A program made the translations under genes and the position numbers. This document shows positions 42,872 through 54,181 of a DNA stretch of 64,000 bases, piece after piece. The DNA lies in the NCBI GenBank assembly GCA_019155205.2, contig JAHNZQ020000308.1, positions 896,244 to 960,243 on the forward strand. The letters are read 5' to 3'. Every line of letters begins with the position of its first letter. The stretch's first letter is position 1. The notes below the pieces were generated by a model, which had not been told where the DNA came from, ran no database searches, and saw only the letters and a program-made list of their open reading frames with translations. The DNA is from Gracilaria vermiculophylla. Lineage: Eukaryota; Rhodophyta; Florideophyceae; Gracilariales; Gracilariaceae.

Positions 42872-43229
42872 TGTGGTACTGTCAGCCATCCTCTCGAGGT
42901 AGTAAAGCACAACGTCCGTTAGGAGTTTTTGTTGACTCCAAAGGCGCGTATTCCTAACGGTGGTCTCCGGTATCCGTTGTCGCGAGCAGGGGGAATTCTG
43001 AAAGGGCATCCGCAAACACGAAGCGGACGGGGAGGTTCACTGGGCGGACAACGCTCCTACGGGCACTGCTATGATGCGACCTGGGGATCGGTGGCTTAAA
43101 AACCTACGTTGATCAACGAGAGACTCCAGCCGGAAAAGTAAAAGAAGACTCGAGGGTCCTTGTCTTTACTTACCCAGAGGTGGAGCGCAACCGGCAGATC
43201 AAGTATCAAGCCGGGAGCCCGCCTCGGCA
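42872..43229 (-). repeat. 5' LTR of the gypsy element
   Basis: On the minus strand it reads TGCCGAGGCGGGC to GACAGTACCACA. The 80 bp beyond its outer edge (43230-43310) match 127-202 at the window start, so the LTR may extend to about 43310. The bases just inside (ACTGGTCTCCCGACTTAG) are where a primer-binding site would lie; I cannot match them to a tRNA. Confidence 0.85.
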
Positions 43230-43603
43230 AGTCTCGCTACTGTACTAATTACCTGCCTATATTAACTAAAATAAATAATAATTCTACCGTTCCTCAAGGA
43301 TACCGTTGCGCATGTGGGCGGGATTGTGCACCATGTGGCCCAGCTAATTAAATACGAGCCCTCCTTAGGATTATTATACCATAAGGCAAAACCACCCCAT
43401 TTCCTTAGGAGCCTCTGTACTACAAAAATTGCACAAAATATGCGTATTTCTGAAAAATATGCAAAACGAAATATCAATTTATATAGGTTTCAACCTTTTT
43501 AATCTTGTATTCTTTCACACTTCGTTGTTTGTATCGATTTCTTAAGCAACTTCTCATTATAATACAGTCTCTTTACACTTCAGTACCGTATTTGTTTCTT
43601 ACC
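43230..43603. other. Spacer between gypsy and copia LTRs
   Basis: The first 80 bp are shared with 127-202 and may be LTR. The rest is AT-rich with no recognised feature. Confidence 0.6.
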
Positions 43604-43958
43604 AATCAATTGGCAGGGCTCAAACTACTGGCAAAGGTGCGCGGTAGTTCGAATGCAAGGCTGAGTTCCAAACGGACAAGCTCACGCAGGAAGGCACGGC
43701 AGCCGCGTAGTGCGCATACGTACAGGTTTTTGAAGAATTAATATGGGTTTTACTTGATGATTGGGATTCTTTTGACGAGATCTACGGCACTAGATCGGAT
43801 GAGCACCTATATGTACTACTAAGGTACAGCAGGTGTCTGGTTCGGACTACAGCCTGATGACAGTGGCACGCAAATTCAAACGGACAAGTTGAATTGTCCC
43901 CGGTAGTTTGTCATCATCAAACATCGAACAGACATGCAAATGGGCCCGATGTTTCACA
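43604..43958 (-). repeat. 3' LTR of the copia element
   Basis: On the minus strand it starts TGTGAAACATCG after the purine tract at 43959-43981. It is similar to 48930-49283 along its whole length. Confidence 0.88.
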
Positions 43959-44177
43959 CTCACTGCTTTTCTCTTTTCCTGACACTTCATGAGACCTACT
44001 CAACCATCCTTTTGCTTGGACACAAAACATGTTTGTTGCCATCGTGTTCCATAGAGAATGCTTCATCCAGTTGTAATGTTTCGTCAGCGCGTCATCTATA
44101 TTTTCTGCACTTAGAATCCACGCCAAATTCCGTAGCTTACCCTTTTAATGGCTCTCACGTAGTCCAAAGACATCGAT

Positions 44178-45473
44178 TTAGAGATGTTTCTCCAAATTTC
44201 CTACATTCTTTGCCACGACATTAAAGAGAGTGTTTGAGTGTATGTAGACGTCCACCTCAATAGTTCGTCCAAGTATCTTCGCGATCATGTTACAAGCAAT
44301 AAATGCATTGTCGAACCCATAAACATAAGCATGTATCTCCGCGGCCATTACTGAACGAGTAACTCGTTTGCAGCGAGAGCTTCCGTAGTGCACAAAGTTA
44401 GCGTTATTGTGCTTATCTACAATTAAAAGAACGAACCACAGTTGATATTAAAGATTCGCGGCGATGGGAAACGAAGAGTCCGTGAACAAAACTAGACGGA
44501 GAGAGTCCACGCCCAGCGCAACAAAGCGGATTCCAATGTTCTCCGTAGCATGGCAGTAACTGACTACTTCGTTCAAATCTTTCATCTGCTCTCTTGATGG
44601 ACCAGTTCCACCAGTAGCAAGAAGTTGAACTGCCGCACAAATGTTTGGACGTACACAGTTTCTGATGTACTGAACAGCGGTACGGACAGTGGTAAACTCC
44701 TCAGCGTTAGATCCGAGCTTGCGATTTTTAAGTTTCTCCACCTGGGTCATAATGTAAGATCCATCACATGCTCTCCAGATCATAACCCCGTTGAACACGA
44801 CACCGTCATTTTTCGACACTAGCTTCCAAGGGTTCGACTTGAAATGGCAGAATACATCTTCTTCGTCGAGAAATTCTTCACAACCGTGACCGAATGCGTC
44901 AGCGATTTGCTTGGCCGTAACTCCGCACACAATCGTTCCTTCTCTTTTGAACAGCACACATGGGTCCACTTTGGTGGATTTCATCTTCAGTTTCTCGTGA
45001 TGGTGAGTATGGCACATCAAAAAGCAGTGAAGGCCATTCTCTAATATACCGTAAAGTGGTTTCAATGCCAGCAATTCCTCATCATCACCGAGATCTATCT
45101 CCGGAGGGGGACGAAGGAAAATTTGGCGTTCAAGAGTTGAAGGAGACTGAACGTAGGCCTAGGTGATGTCTCGAAAGTAAGAGGTGTGGTCCCGAAAACA
45201 GGCTGTAAGAGAGGCTCTAAATCGTTATTTTAGTCTGCTGACTGTTGGATCCTTAGTAGAGATAAAAGAAGCTTGAAGGTCGGGGTAGTTGTGTGCAACA
45301 AGATGAGACTTCTGAGTTTTCTCTTCTTCGATTATCTTGTATGCGTCGACGAACCATGTGCAGTGGATACGCTGACCTTCTGGCACTGATGAGCGCTTCA
45401 GGACTTTGAATGTACCGTTCTTCATGAGTCAATTCACTTCCTTCTCTCGAGCCTTCCCGAATAAGCGTGGTGA
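44178..45473 (-). pseudogene. Copia reverse transcriptase and RNase H, broken
   Basis: The start of the domain is at about 45425 (KNGTFKVLKRSSVPEGQRI, FVDAYKI). Stops follow near 45225 and 45165, then LALKPLYGILENGLH resumes. The catalytic YVDD-type box has become QIADAFGHG, so an essential Asp is lost. The RNase H part has TDSSF near 44460, a stop, and after a frame change RVTRSVMAAEIHAYVYGFD and NTLFNVVAK. Order and motifs are those of Ty1/copia elements; the copy is certainly inactive. Confidence 0.85.
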
Positions 45474-45629
45474 CTCTCGAGTGGCAATAGATACTTTCGT
45501 GGAGCCGAACATCTCCGCATACTGTTCTTCAATAGTTGGAGGACCTTCCTGTTCAGAATTGTTAATGAGTTTGTGAAGAGTCTGTGATCTCTCATTGCTG
45601 TTCACATTAGCGCACTCACTAAAAAGGGA

Positions 45630-47042
45630 TCAAACGACGGGCTTCACTACGTTAGATCTGAAGGTCTTCCTCCCGGAGAGTAGTTGCACAACGACTGTCT
45701 CTCTCTCTACGTGGATGAAGGGGATTGGCCCTTCCCACTTCTCGGTCTTCTTGCGAAAACCATACTCAGAGGATCCTGCTGGTAGCTTACGTAGTTCTGC
45801 ACTGGCCTTGAAACGCTCGGGTCCGTGGTCGTGCTTGATCCCAAAAGCAATACGACGAGAGGCTTGCTCCTTCTTCACGGCTTTCGTAACTACGTCCACT
45901 GCACGCGCACGTTGCAGTTGTGTGTCTGCGCATCCTTTCTTGGCAGGGCATGGTAGGGTGCCATAGTCCAAAAGCCTAGGGCTGATACCTTCTGGTCCGA
46001 TGGTGTCATTGATGCTCTTCACAGCCATCCGCAGACATTCTGCATTGGTTTTGGAGCGTGGCATCGAATCACGAATCTTGGTGTACGCAACCCCGAGAGG
46101 GGCATGGTAGCGCTCGACATGTGAAATTGTAGACGGGGACTTGATTGGAGCTTCGACCACATTGCTACCGTCGGCCGTGGTGTTGGATGCAGACTCTGCT
46201 GAGACGAAGTTCGATCCCTGATCTATGTGCAAGAAATCAGGTGGTCCGAGATAAACGCGACTCCAACACTTCAAAATGGTCTTTCACACATGATGGGATG
46301 TCATGTTCTTCAAAAACTGTGCGGCATTAAATTTTGTAGTTTCTTCCACGAAGTGCAAAACAGGACGCCTCTTGATATACATGACGTCTACCGCGACCAC
46401 GTGGTTGAAACGCAGATCGTCGGTGCCAGTCGTGACCTTGACACACATTGGCTTAGCGTCGTGTTGGATACAAACCTCGCAGTCTCGCAAGATTTTCTCC
46501 AGAGTCTTCCGAACGGATCCATCTAATTTATCTGGGTTGGCACGCTTCAATAAATCGTAGAGCGCTTGCACAGAAGGAAGGCCGAAAACGCGATGAAGTT
46601 TCCGCAATTCGGGTTCGGTGTACATCGCGTAGCTTAGATCCTGAGGTTTCCAGCGGTACACAAGAAAGTAGTTCTCCATAGTAAGGTTCTCTTCCACGTT
46701 CGTAAACCTTACCATTTCATCTTGGATGCTAATGTCCAGGCCATTGTCCTTCATGTCCTTCATACTCAGCAACGTTGGGAAGTCGCTTTCCATGACCTGA
46801 AATTTCACGTCGGTGACCAAGTCCTGGTCCTTGAAAGGGATAAGAACCACTGAGGTTCCGATGGCCTATGAAGTGCCTCCGATTCCAAACATTGAACGGC
46901 CTCCATCTCTGTCGATATTCATTGAGACACTGAACTCCTCACAATATGCGTGATAGTGCGAATAGGACATGACGGAGGACTTGTTTGCACAGGTATCAAT
47001 AATACTTCCTTCGAAGCGCGAAACTTTACCCATGGATAGGGC
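45630..47042 (-). pseudogene. Copia protease-integrase region, broken
   Basis: The protease active site near 47000 reads DTC (GSIIDTCANKS) where DTG is expected. After a stop near 46863, an open frame carries LPTLLSMKDMKDNGLDI-like protease-end sequence, the pre-integrase zinc segment (LHRVFGLPSVQALYDLLKRA, CEVCIQHD) and the first integrase Asp in VVAVDVMYI. After a break at about 46280 the second frame has the second Asp in LHIDQGSNFVS, and the Glu region near HVERYHAPL. Both halves are readable but separated by stops. Confidence 0.85.
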
Positions 47043-48777
47043 TCAGAACATAGCTTCCATTTCGTTTTGGAGATCGTTGGAGAACGTACTACGGTGTACG
47101 AAAGCTGAATTTGCCATATAAAGTTCAACATCTTTCTGCAAAGATCTAGCTTCCAAAGAGAAGCAGAAATTGTCCTCGTCTTCAGCATCAGAAAATCGCA
47201 AACACTCTTCTTGGGCGGTAGCTACCAAACATTCGTGCAACTGCTCGAAGATGAACGCCACATGTTCGATAGTGAGCATCGCGGAAGGGTGAGAGGACCG
47301 CAGGCGCTTTATCCCAGTGCACACGTCTTCCGGGGAGTGACGAGTGCGGGCTTTGTGATCTTGTCCATAAACGTAACATCCTTTCACGCCCTTAACCCAT
47401 CGCGAAGAAAGCTTCTCGTTCCTTCCATACTGCTGATTTCGTCTTGCAGAGCCCATGTACTTCCTCGGTTCTCCACCAAATCACCTTCCAAGACTGTAGA
47501 GGGCCCGCGTTACTGGTTATGGCTTCCGTAACGTAGGAAGCGGTGGATCTTGATTCATCAGAAAGGACGGTCGCAATACGGTTAATAGTTTCTTGTTCTG
47601 TCTTCGGAACGCGTTCTCTAAGAGATCGCTGTATGCGATCGATATCACAAGCGACAATCAGCTGGTCGCGCAGTAAATCATTGTGCTGGTAGTTATCTGA
47701 CAGCTGCTTCTGGAGGATAGAATGGTTGAATGAAAAAGTTGGGAACACCTCTGCTTCGCTTTTCTCTGGATTCTCCTTCATGGCTTCCGACAACTCTATC
47801 GTTGGCCACTGGAAGAGAACACGGTTTCTCTGCTCCTCACTCGTGTAAAAGATAAAGAGCTTCTGGTGGACCTGCCTGAAGTTGTGTCCAGGGCAGTACA
47901 CACGCGAAAAGTACGATAACGCTGCGTCCGTCAACATGACTGGGACTCCTTTGGCCTTTTCTTGGTCGTTTAGCATGCATACGCGGAACAGTGTTTCATA
48001 CACAAGGAATGCAGATGAAAGGTCCTCCTCGCATCTCCCGCTGAACGTTTCTTGTCCTAGGCAACCTTTCATCAAACCGCTAATTTCGAGTGAAATACTG
48101 CAAGAGCTACGTCCATTTTTCTGAGAATCACTGGTCGGAGAGTATGCGCCAGCTACGATTTTCTTTTTGTCTGTAAGGATGCCGTCATTACTGTGCTTAA
48201 AGAGATCATTGCGGTCTTGAGGATGGGTCTTGGCTCTAAGACCACGGCGAAAAGTAACTGCAGGAGTGGTTTGAGAGGGGAAAATACGAGAATTCCTTCC
48301 TTCAGCTCGATCGGAATTCATATTGACAGCGTCGTTTCCCACAGAGTTGCGAATGCTGCTCACCTCGTTTGCTGGGGCTTCTCGGCCACGGGAATCGGTT
48401 CTAGAAGCAATTACATGACTTTCGGCTCCCTCGTTCACAGTGCCAGGGACAAATCTTTCCTGCAAAATCCATTCCACCAAGGCGAGAGCACAAGGAAAGA
48501 ATCGTGTCCTAGTGACTTGCACACCACAAGAAAATAGAAAGGCAACCAATTTTTGACCCAAATGCTTTGGCATAGCCTCAATAGTATTCTTTCGGAATGA
48601 GGCTGTATACTCGATCCACAAAGCTTCACCGTTGAAATGAGACGATTTCAGAGCCCAGAGAATGCCTGAACAGTACCCCGTAACCTTTTTGATGTAATCA
48701 GCTTTCTCGGCTTCCATAACATTCGGTTGCAGCTCTTCAGCGTCATCAGCTTCGTAGTTCACAATAGCTGTTAACAT
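47043..48777 (-). pseudogene. Copia gag with zinc-knuckle relic, frameshifted
   Basis: A 461-residue capsid-like frame (47392-48777) with helical segments such as LSSAFLVYETLFRVCMLND and DNYQHNDLLRDQLIVACD. A frame change near 47420 leads into a 137-residue frame with CYVYGQDHKARTRHSPEDV, which matches the CxxCG-x3-H-type knuckle of this group except that the second Cys is Tyr. The gag is the best-preserved part of the element. No plausible host function. Confidence 0.8.
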
Positions 48778-48929
48778 CAGATGTGGTTCGATAGAAGCAT
48801 CCTGAATTGCGGGACCTGCATCTTCTATTGGCAGTGACCCATGGATGTTTTGATTCGAATCGTTTCCTGATATATTGCGTTGCTATATATGTCCAATGAA
48901 GGTCAAGAAGAGCGATGAAAGTTATAACT

Positions 48930-49283
48930 ATCAATCGGCAGTGCTCAAACCACTGGCGGAGGTGCGCGGTAGTTCGGATGCGAGGCTGAGTTCCAAACGG
49001 ACAAGCTCACGCAGGAAGGCATGGCAGGCGGGGAGTGCGCGGACATACGGGTTGTTGAAGAACTACTATGGGTTTTACTTGATAATTGGGATTTTTTGAT
49101 GAGATCTACGGCGCTAGATCGGATGAGCACCAATATGTACTACTAAGGTACAGCAAGTGTCTGGTTCTAATTACAGCCTGATGATAGTGTCACGAAAATT
49201 CAAACGGACAAGTTAGAATTGTCCCCTGTAGTCTGTCATCATGAAACATCGAACAGACATACAACCTAGCTCGATGTTTCACA
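48930..49283 (-). repeat. 5' LTR of the copia element
   Basis: Pairs with 43604-43958. The inner sequence (ATAGTTATAACTTTC on the minus strand) does not reveal an obvious primer-binding site. Confidence 0.88.
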
Positions 49284-50028
49284 TTCCCCATGCATAAACA
49301 GTGCACCAGCATATCAACGGTGTTACCAATAGCAATTTGTTCCGCAGCTTTTTGATATTTTTTTTCTTCAAATACTGTCTAGTGCTCTACAAAATGTTTA
49401 AATAGATTTTCAAGAAGTAAACTACAACGAAAATCTTCATTCTCGCGTTTCTGTAAAGATTTGTTTTGGGACTCAATATATTCGAATACAGTAAGCCTTT
49501 TCCAACTAGATACATGTAAATGATTTACATTTACTATTTTCTGACCATATTATCACACAAAGCTCCAGAATTGTCTCAAGAATATCTTGAGACTGCTGTG
49601 TTCTGAAGTTATTAGACAGGTCCACGAAAACACAAAAGACTGCCTAAAACGGGTATATTATGGAAAACGTAGAGAATATAATTTTATAGTAAAACTTAAG
49701 AAGATTAATATACAAGAAAGCTATTCGGATGGTATTTAAAGTAGAGTAAAAATTCAGTAAGAAGTCTTAGATTAATACTGGAAGCAATTGTTGATGTGTA
49801 ATCGGTACCACACAATTTCTTTTCGGCTATGAGCCCTGCTTACTCGGCAGTCGTTCATAATCTATATTATACTTTCTTTAAAAACACGGTGATCAATAAA
49901 GAATTGAAGAACCACGAAAAAGCTCGGCAAAGTGGAAACCGCGAAGAATATATCTTTTCATCCGTCCTACGTATCAGAATATGTGTAAGGAACTGTAATC
50001 TTGTAGTAGCATATGCGTGTACTGGACT
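49284..50028. other. Intergenic between copia and piggyBac relics
   Basis: AT-rich; no coding or RNA feature seen. Confidence 0.5.
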
Positions 50029-50363
50029 CTAGTGTCTATCCGACTAGTGAGCTGACCTCGTATGAAATTAAATTGACCTTATATGAGGCCGGCGCACCAT
50101 CACGCAAAACAAAAACTAAAAAACTGTAATTTGACCCGTAGGCCAATATTCTGGAAATTTTAAATTTAAAAACCTGTTCTCCAGGGTTGCCTGTGAACAA
50201 TAAATAGTTGTAGACTCCGCCATCAGCTATCGCAGCAGCTCATTGGTCATCATTCTACAATCTGTTTCAAAACCATAGCATATCGGTGTCGAAGTACAAA
50301 ATATGTGATTTGGGTACTGTACGACTACAAGATCAAGATATAAAATAACTTCAAGTCCAAAAA

Positions 50364-51451
50364 CTGTTTCAAAATCATAACCGCTTCAATGTGTCAAAGT
50401 CTATTTTGGCGGCTCAGTAACTAATTTTTCCACCTTTTCACTGGATAACACAAATACAGCGTTTGGGCATCGAAGTGATGTTGTCATTAATTGTCAAAAT
50501 AGAAGAATTTTCCCAACTATTCTTCGTGCAGTTTTCCAAATCAAAAACTGTCCTAGACTGCCTTCCATGGCCATAAACCATTCTTGATAATAAAGCCGGT
50601 CCATTTGTAGTGGAGTTTACGTCTGGTGAGCGTCCTGGCCAATCTATTACCGTAGTGACTGCTTCTTGTAGCTAATCTGACACCATTGTAGATATGTATG
50701 CCGGTTAAGTATCTTGCTGGAAAAAAAACTTCTTTCATATACAGAATATCTGTACGGTAGCTTATAGTTACATACAACTTCTTGATATCATGCAGAGTCT
50801 ACATGTGTATGAATAAATGCAATATCTGTTTTCCCATATTCTGGTTTAGCAGCCCAGACCATTACAGAACCGCCTCCAAAGTTTCATGTAGGGAGTTCAG
50901 AGCGTTCCTTTCTTATATCATGTCATTAAAAACTATAACAATTTGTAACATCCAAGTTCAAGTTTTTTTCGTCAGAAAAAATAACTGTGTCCCATTGATT
51001 TTTCTAATACGCCATGTTTGCATACTAATATATTGTTTCTTTGCTTATAATTATGTTCTAGAAATGAATGTTATAATCATTTTCTATACTTGAACAAATA
51101 TTTCTTATAGAGTTTATGTCAAACAGTTGATTTAAAAACATTGAGGTTTAACGTTTTTGCAATTATTTGATATGAAACTCTTCCTCGACATAGTTTCTAT
51201 TTTCTACGGCGTTTATCTGCAGGGCGTAAAAGGTGTGAGCGCCCTCTAGATTTTTTGTTCTACAGGTTTCTGGATTTTTAAGGATGTGGGGAATAATGAC
51301 TGGATGACGTTTTAAAAGTCGTCTCATTTCAACATACATTTTTCTATTAGCTTTTAGATATATGACTTCAAGCTGTTCGAAGTGCGAAAGAGGTGAACCT
51401 CGAGCCATAAAGATGGATGTTGATGATGTAGTGTTTTGATTATGAAACGGT
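50364..51451 (-). mobile_element. Tc1-like (DD34E) relic, same family as 1308-2393
   Basis: Ends CTGTTTCAAAATCATAACC on the left and the complement-like GTTTTGATTATGAAACGG on the right. The transposase start at 51408 (MARGSPLSHFEQLEVIYLKA) matches the first element's start. At about 50550-50680, in a different frame, VIDWPGRSPDVN and RMVYGHGRQ match its catalytic domain, but the Glu motif is lost. Heavily decayed. Confidence 0.75.
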
Positions 51452-51853
51452 TTTTACTTATATGTTCTCCAAAAGGGGCACTACAGTACTACTTTGGTGG
51501 GGTTTTTAGGCACGATATGATTTTGACACAAACTGTACATGCGAGTAACTAATCCTAATTTTGAACCTCGCTGAGTTTCTAAAAACTCGAAAACTCCTTC
51601 GGGAGCTCGACTAATTCTAAAAATATTTAAACTCTGAGAGCGTTTTTATGACCCACTTGAACAGCAGAGAGAACAAGGTGACATCTGTTAAAGGGCATGT
51701 TTTGTAATAGAGTCTAAATAATATAGCAAGTCAAAATAACGCGGATTGCATTAGTAGGGGGCTTGAGGTAAAAGAAGTTTTGCTCAATAATTGCATTGTA
51801 ATGTTTAATTTTACTTCAAAAAATCCTTTTTGTCAACGTTGTTCGCAATTCTT

Positions 51854-53486
51854 CTAAATGCTTTTCTTCCCTATACCGTGACACTCTTCAATGTTTTTTA
51901 TAAAACGATCTCTGTTCGTGCCAGTGAGACATAAAAACACTTCTTTTTCTTTCCTTTTGAAAGGATCCAGAACATAAAAACTTCGATTTCGTATTACCTC
52001 TGGATAATTGCATCGTCCTTGATATAAGGCTTTTGTATTAATTCCATTTTTTGTTTTCATTCTTCTATTGGTTTTCATTAAATGCAAAACAGTGCCAGCA
52101 AACAATGGTTGTTCATTATTATTTTCATTTCCCAATTCATTTCTTTTCATTAAGCCAGTGGTGTCCCAAGCATTTTCTATTAATTCGTCAGCCAGCTCAC
52201 AATAAAAACGGTGTGGGCGTTTAATGCTCCTGCTTCCATTCTCTGCCTTATACAGTATCCATGCATCTACCATGCAAATTCTCAAAAGGGAGCAGTTAAC
52301 TCGAAATGAACGCTTTTTCACTATTGTTTTCTTTTCCATATTTAAGCCATACTGTCGGTATCTGTTATGGCGATCGGTCATTGTATATGTTTTATAATAT
52401 TCTTCACAAATCGCTGGAATTGCAAACTCTAATTCTATTTTCCTAGAAATAGTTCCCTCTCGTCTCCATCTCTCCCTAACAATATGAGTACCTGGATGAA
52501 CTGTGCCGGAGGTTGAAATAAAGTACTTTCTATCTCGATTTATCCACATTACGGCCATCCTGGCACTCTTGGGGACGCTTCCTTTTGAAACCATAGATAT
52601 AAAGTCGCCTTTGTTCCTTAAAGTGATTTCAGATAAGTGTTTCATAGGAAGTTCCCAAGATACAATTTCGATTACTCCAGTAAATCTCAACCCTTTTTCT
52701 ATGAGTGCTTTAGCGGTGTTGACGGATCCAAAAAAAGATCAGCGCATTCTAAAAGATCTGATCCAAACCACGGTTGTATTAAACGTAGTAGAATAGCCGT
52801 TCCATAAGCATTATCGGAATCAAAATCCTGTTTCGGATTATTAGCATCCATATTGAGTTCAACATTCAGCATTGTACGACTTTGTATATAACAAATAGCT
52901 TTCATTTCAAGACCATTTTCGGGCTTTCTATCCAATGCTTTATAATGGGGAAGCCCCACATCAATCCAATGACATCCCAATTCGTACCATGGTGATATTC
53001 CCTTGTCAACACATACAGCATGTGATGACGTGACAAAAGAATGGCAATGAGCACTGACCGCCTTCATACAGTCGGCTATAAACAACCATCTTACGATTCC
53101 TTGCTCTTCAGTCCCACCATTTGCACTGAAACATATGCAACTTCTAAGCGATTCAAATTTGTTTCGTGACATACCAAGCCCATTTTTAGGTTGTGAAATG
53201 AACATATAAAAAGGCTCAATGCTCCAAAGATCGCGTCTGTTCAAAAACGCAATACGAGTCATTAAAATAAGAACTGCAAATAATTTTGAGCCCCTCCCCT
53301 CCTGATGTCCTCCGAGCGCCTTTGCATTCTCGTCGAATAGTTTTTCTGCTCACGATAAATTTCAAATGAGGCATGGGAAACATCTAGACAAAAAAATCGA
53401 ATGCAGTCATTCCCAAAGAAGCGTGACGTGGTAAGATAAAAACTCCTGATGGAGCAATAACTGTCCACTGATGCATTTGCATACAA
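51854..53486 (-). pseudogene. PiggyBac-like transposase (DDE_Tnp_1_7), frameshifted
   Basis: A TTAA-type cut-and-paste transposase relic. The upstream 53262-53486 part contains short N-terminal scraps with stops. Frame 53262-52699 has NRRDLWSIEPFYMF, GMSRNKFESLRSC and the first catalytic Asp region CVDKGISPWYELG (normally DESM, so the next residue has changed), then HYKALDRKPENGLEMKAI. A one-base loss in the A7 run at 52730-52736 shifts the frame in the second Asp region. Frame 52690-51854 resumes with KGLRFTGVIE and carries TMTDRHNRYRQYG, the third Asp region. The C-terminal Cys-rich finger is decayed. The three Asp positions survive. Confidence 0.82.
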
Positions 53487-54181
53487 CCAAGCAGAGGACT
53501 CTACGTCGTACAGGTTTCTCCTACACGACCATGAGCAATAGTTGATTGGCAGATTGCGTGCAGATTTTGATCATGTGACTTCTGTTGCAAACTTTTCATA
53601 TTCTGTGGTGTCACAATAGCTTCACCTTCAGCAGTTTTGATGTTACCCGGGTCAATCGCATGATTTTGTTTTTCAACAGCGTGCAGGGTCTCGTCAACAC
53701 CGGTACTGAGTTTGACACTGGACAAAGGTAGAGTAACGCTTTTCTCATGATCGGGTAAACTGAAATTTACTGTCAAGAAAGTGAGTTTTCGATTGATGAT
53801 TCTGAGAACATCAACATTTTGAACTATATCTCTGATTGTTTTCGACTTCCACAAAGATCCATAATAGCGTTTACATTCCGTGTTACTGGCAACCAGGCAA
53901 GTGCGGCTGTTGACAGTTGTTCCCGCAGTTTTGCGAGGATCTGTGAAAGATGCCGTAGTTTACGAATGTTATTGGCCGCTCTAATTGATGTAAGAGTCAC
54001 AACTCACCCTGGGTTGTTTTGGACACACTTTAGCTTTGCCAGTATCGACAACATGACAAGGATATCAGAACAAAAAAAGGGTAAAATTTTTAATGTTTTC
54101 ACATAATTACAAAGCAATTAAACTTGATATCATATGGTGTAATTTGACCTCATACGAGGTCGCTGGTCAGATAGACACTAG

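Larger units (their letters stand above)
34613..43229 (-). mobile_element. Ty3/gypsy chromovirus-type LTR retrotransposon, inactive
   Basis: A two-LTR element reading right to left: LTR, gag, protease, reverse transcriptase, RNase H, integrase with chromodomain, LTR. This order and the C-terminal chromodomain place it in the chromovirus branch of Ty3/gypsy. Every reading frame is interrupted. The two LTRs are diverged and their 5' edges differ, and no matching 5-bp target duplication is visible. A 100-N gap sits in gag between two near-identical stretches, so the true size is uncertain. Confidence 0.9.
43604..49283 (-). mobile_element. Ty1/copia LTR retrotransposon, inactive
   Basis: A 5.7-kb element with paired LTRs of about 355 bp (43604-43958 and 48930-49283). 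Reading right to left: gag, protease, integrase, reverse transcriptase, RNase H. Integrase before reverse transcriptase defines Ty1/copia (Pseudoviridae order). On the minus strand a purine-rich tract, AGGAAAAGAGAAAAGCAG, directly precedes the 3' LTR's TGTGAAACATCG, as expected for the polypurine tract. LTRs differ at many positions and all frames are broken, so the insertion is old. No clear target duplication. Confidence 0.9.
50029..54181 (-). mobile_element. Putative piggyBac-superfamily element with a nested Tc1 relic
   Basis: A CTAGTGTCTATC-type inverted repeat of about 45 bp lies at 50029-50090 and, inverted, at 54125-54181. Both copies continue with GACCTCGTATGA. Between them is a decayed piggyBac transposase on the minus strand and, at 50364-51451, a Tc1-like relic. 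Without that insert the element would be about 3 kb, a usual piggyBac size. The flanking tetranucleotide is CTAG at both ends, not the canonical TTAA, so the assignment of these ends to piggyBac is an inference. Confidence 0.5.

Noticed and set aside
53501..53854. 117-codon minus-strand frame upstream of the piggyBac relic
   Set aside because: Possibly the decayed N-terminus of that transposase, but no motif supports it, so not listed as a gene.
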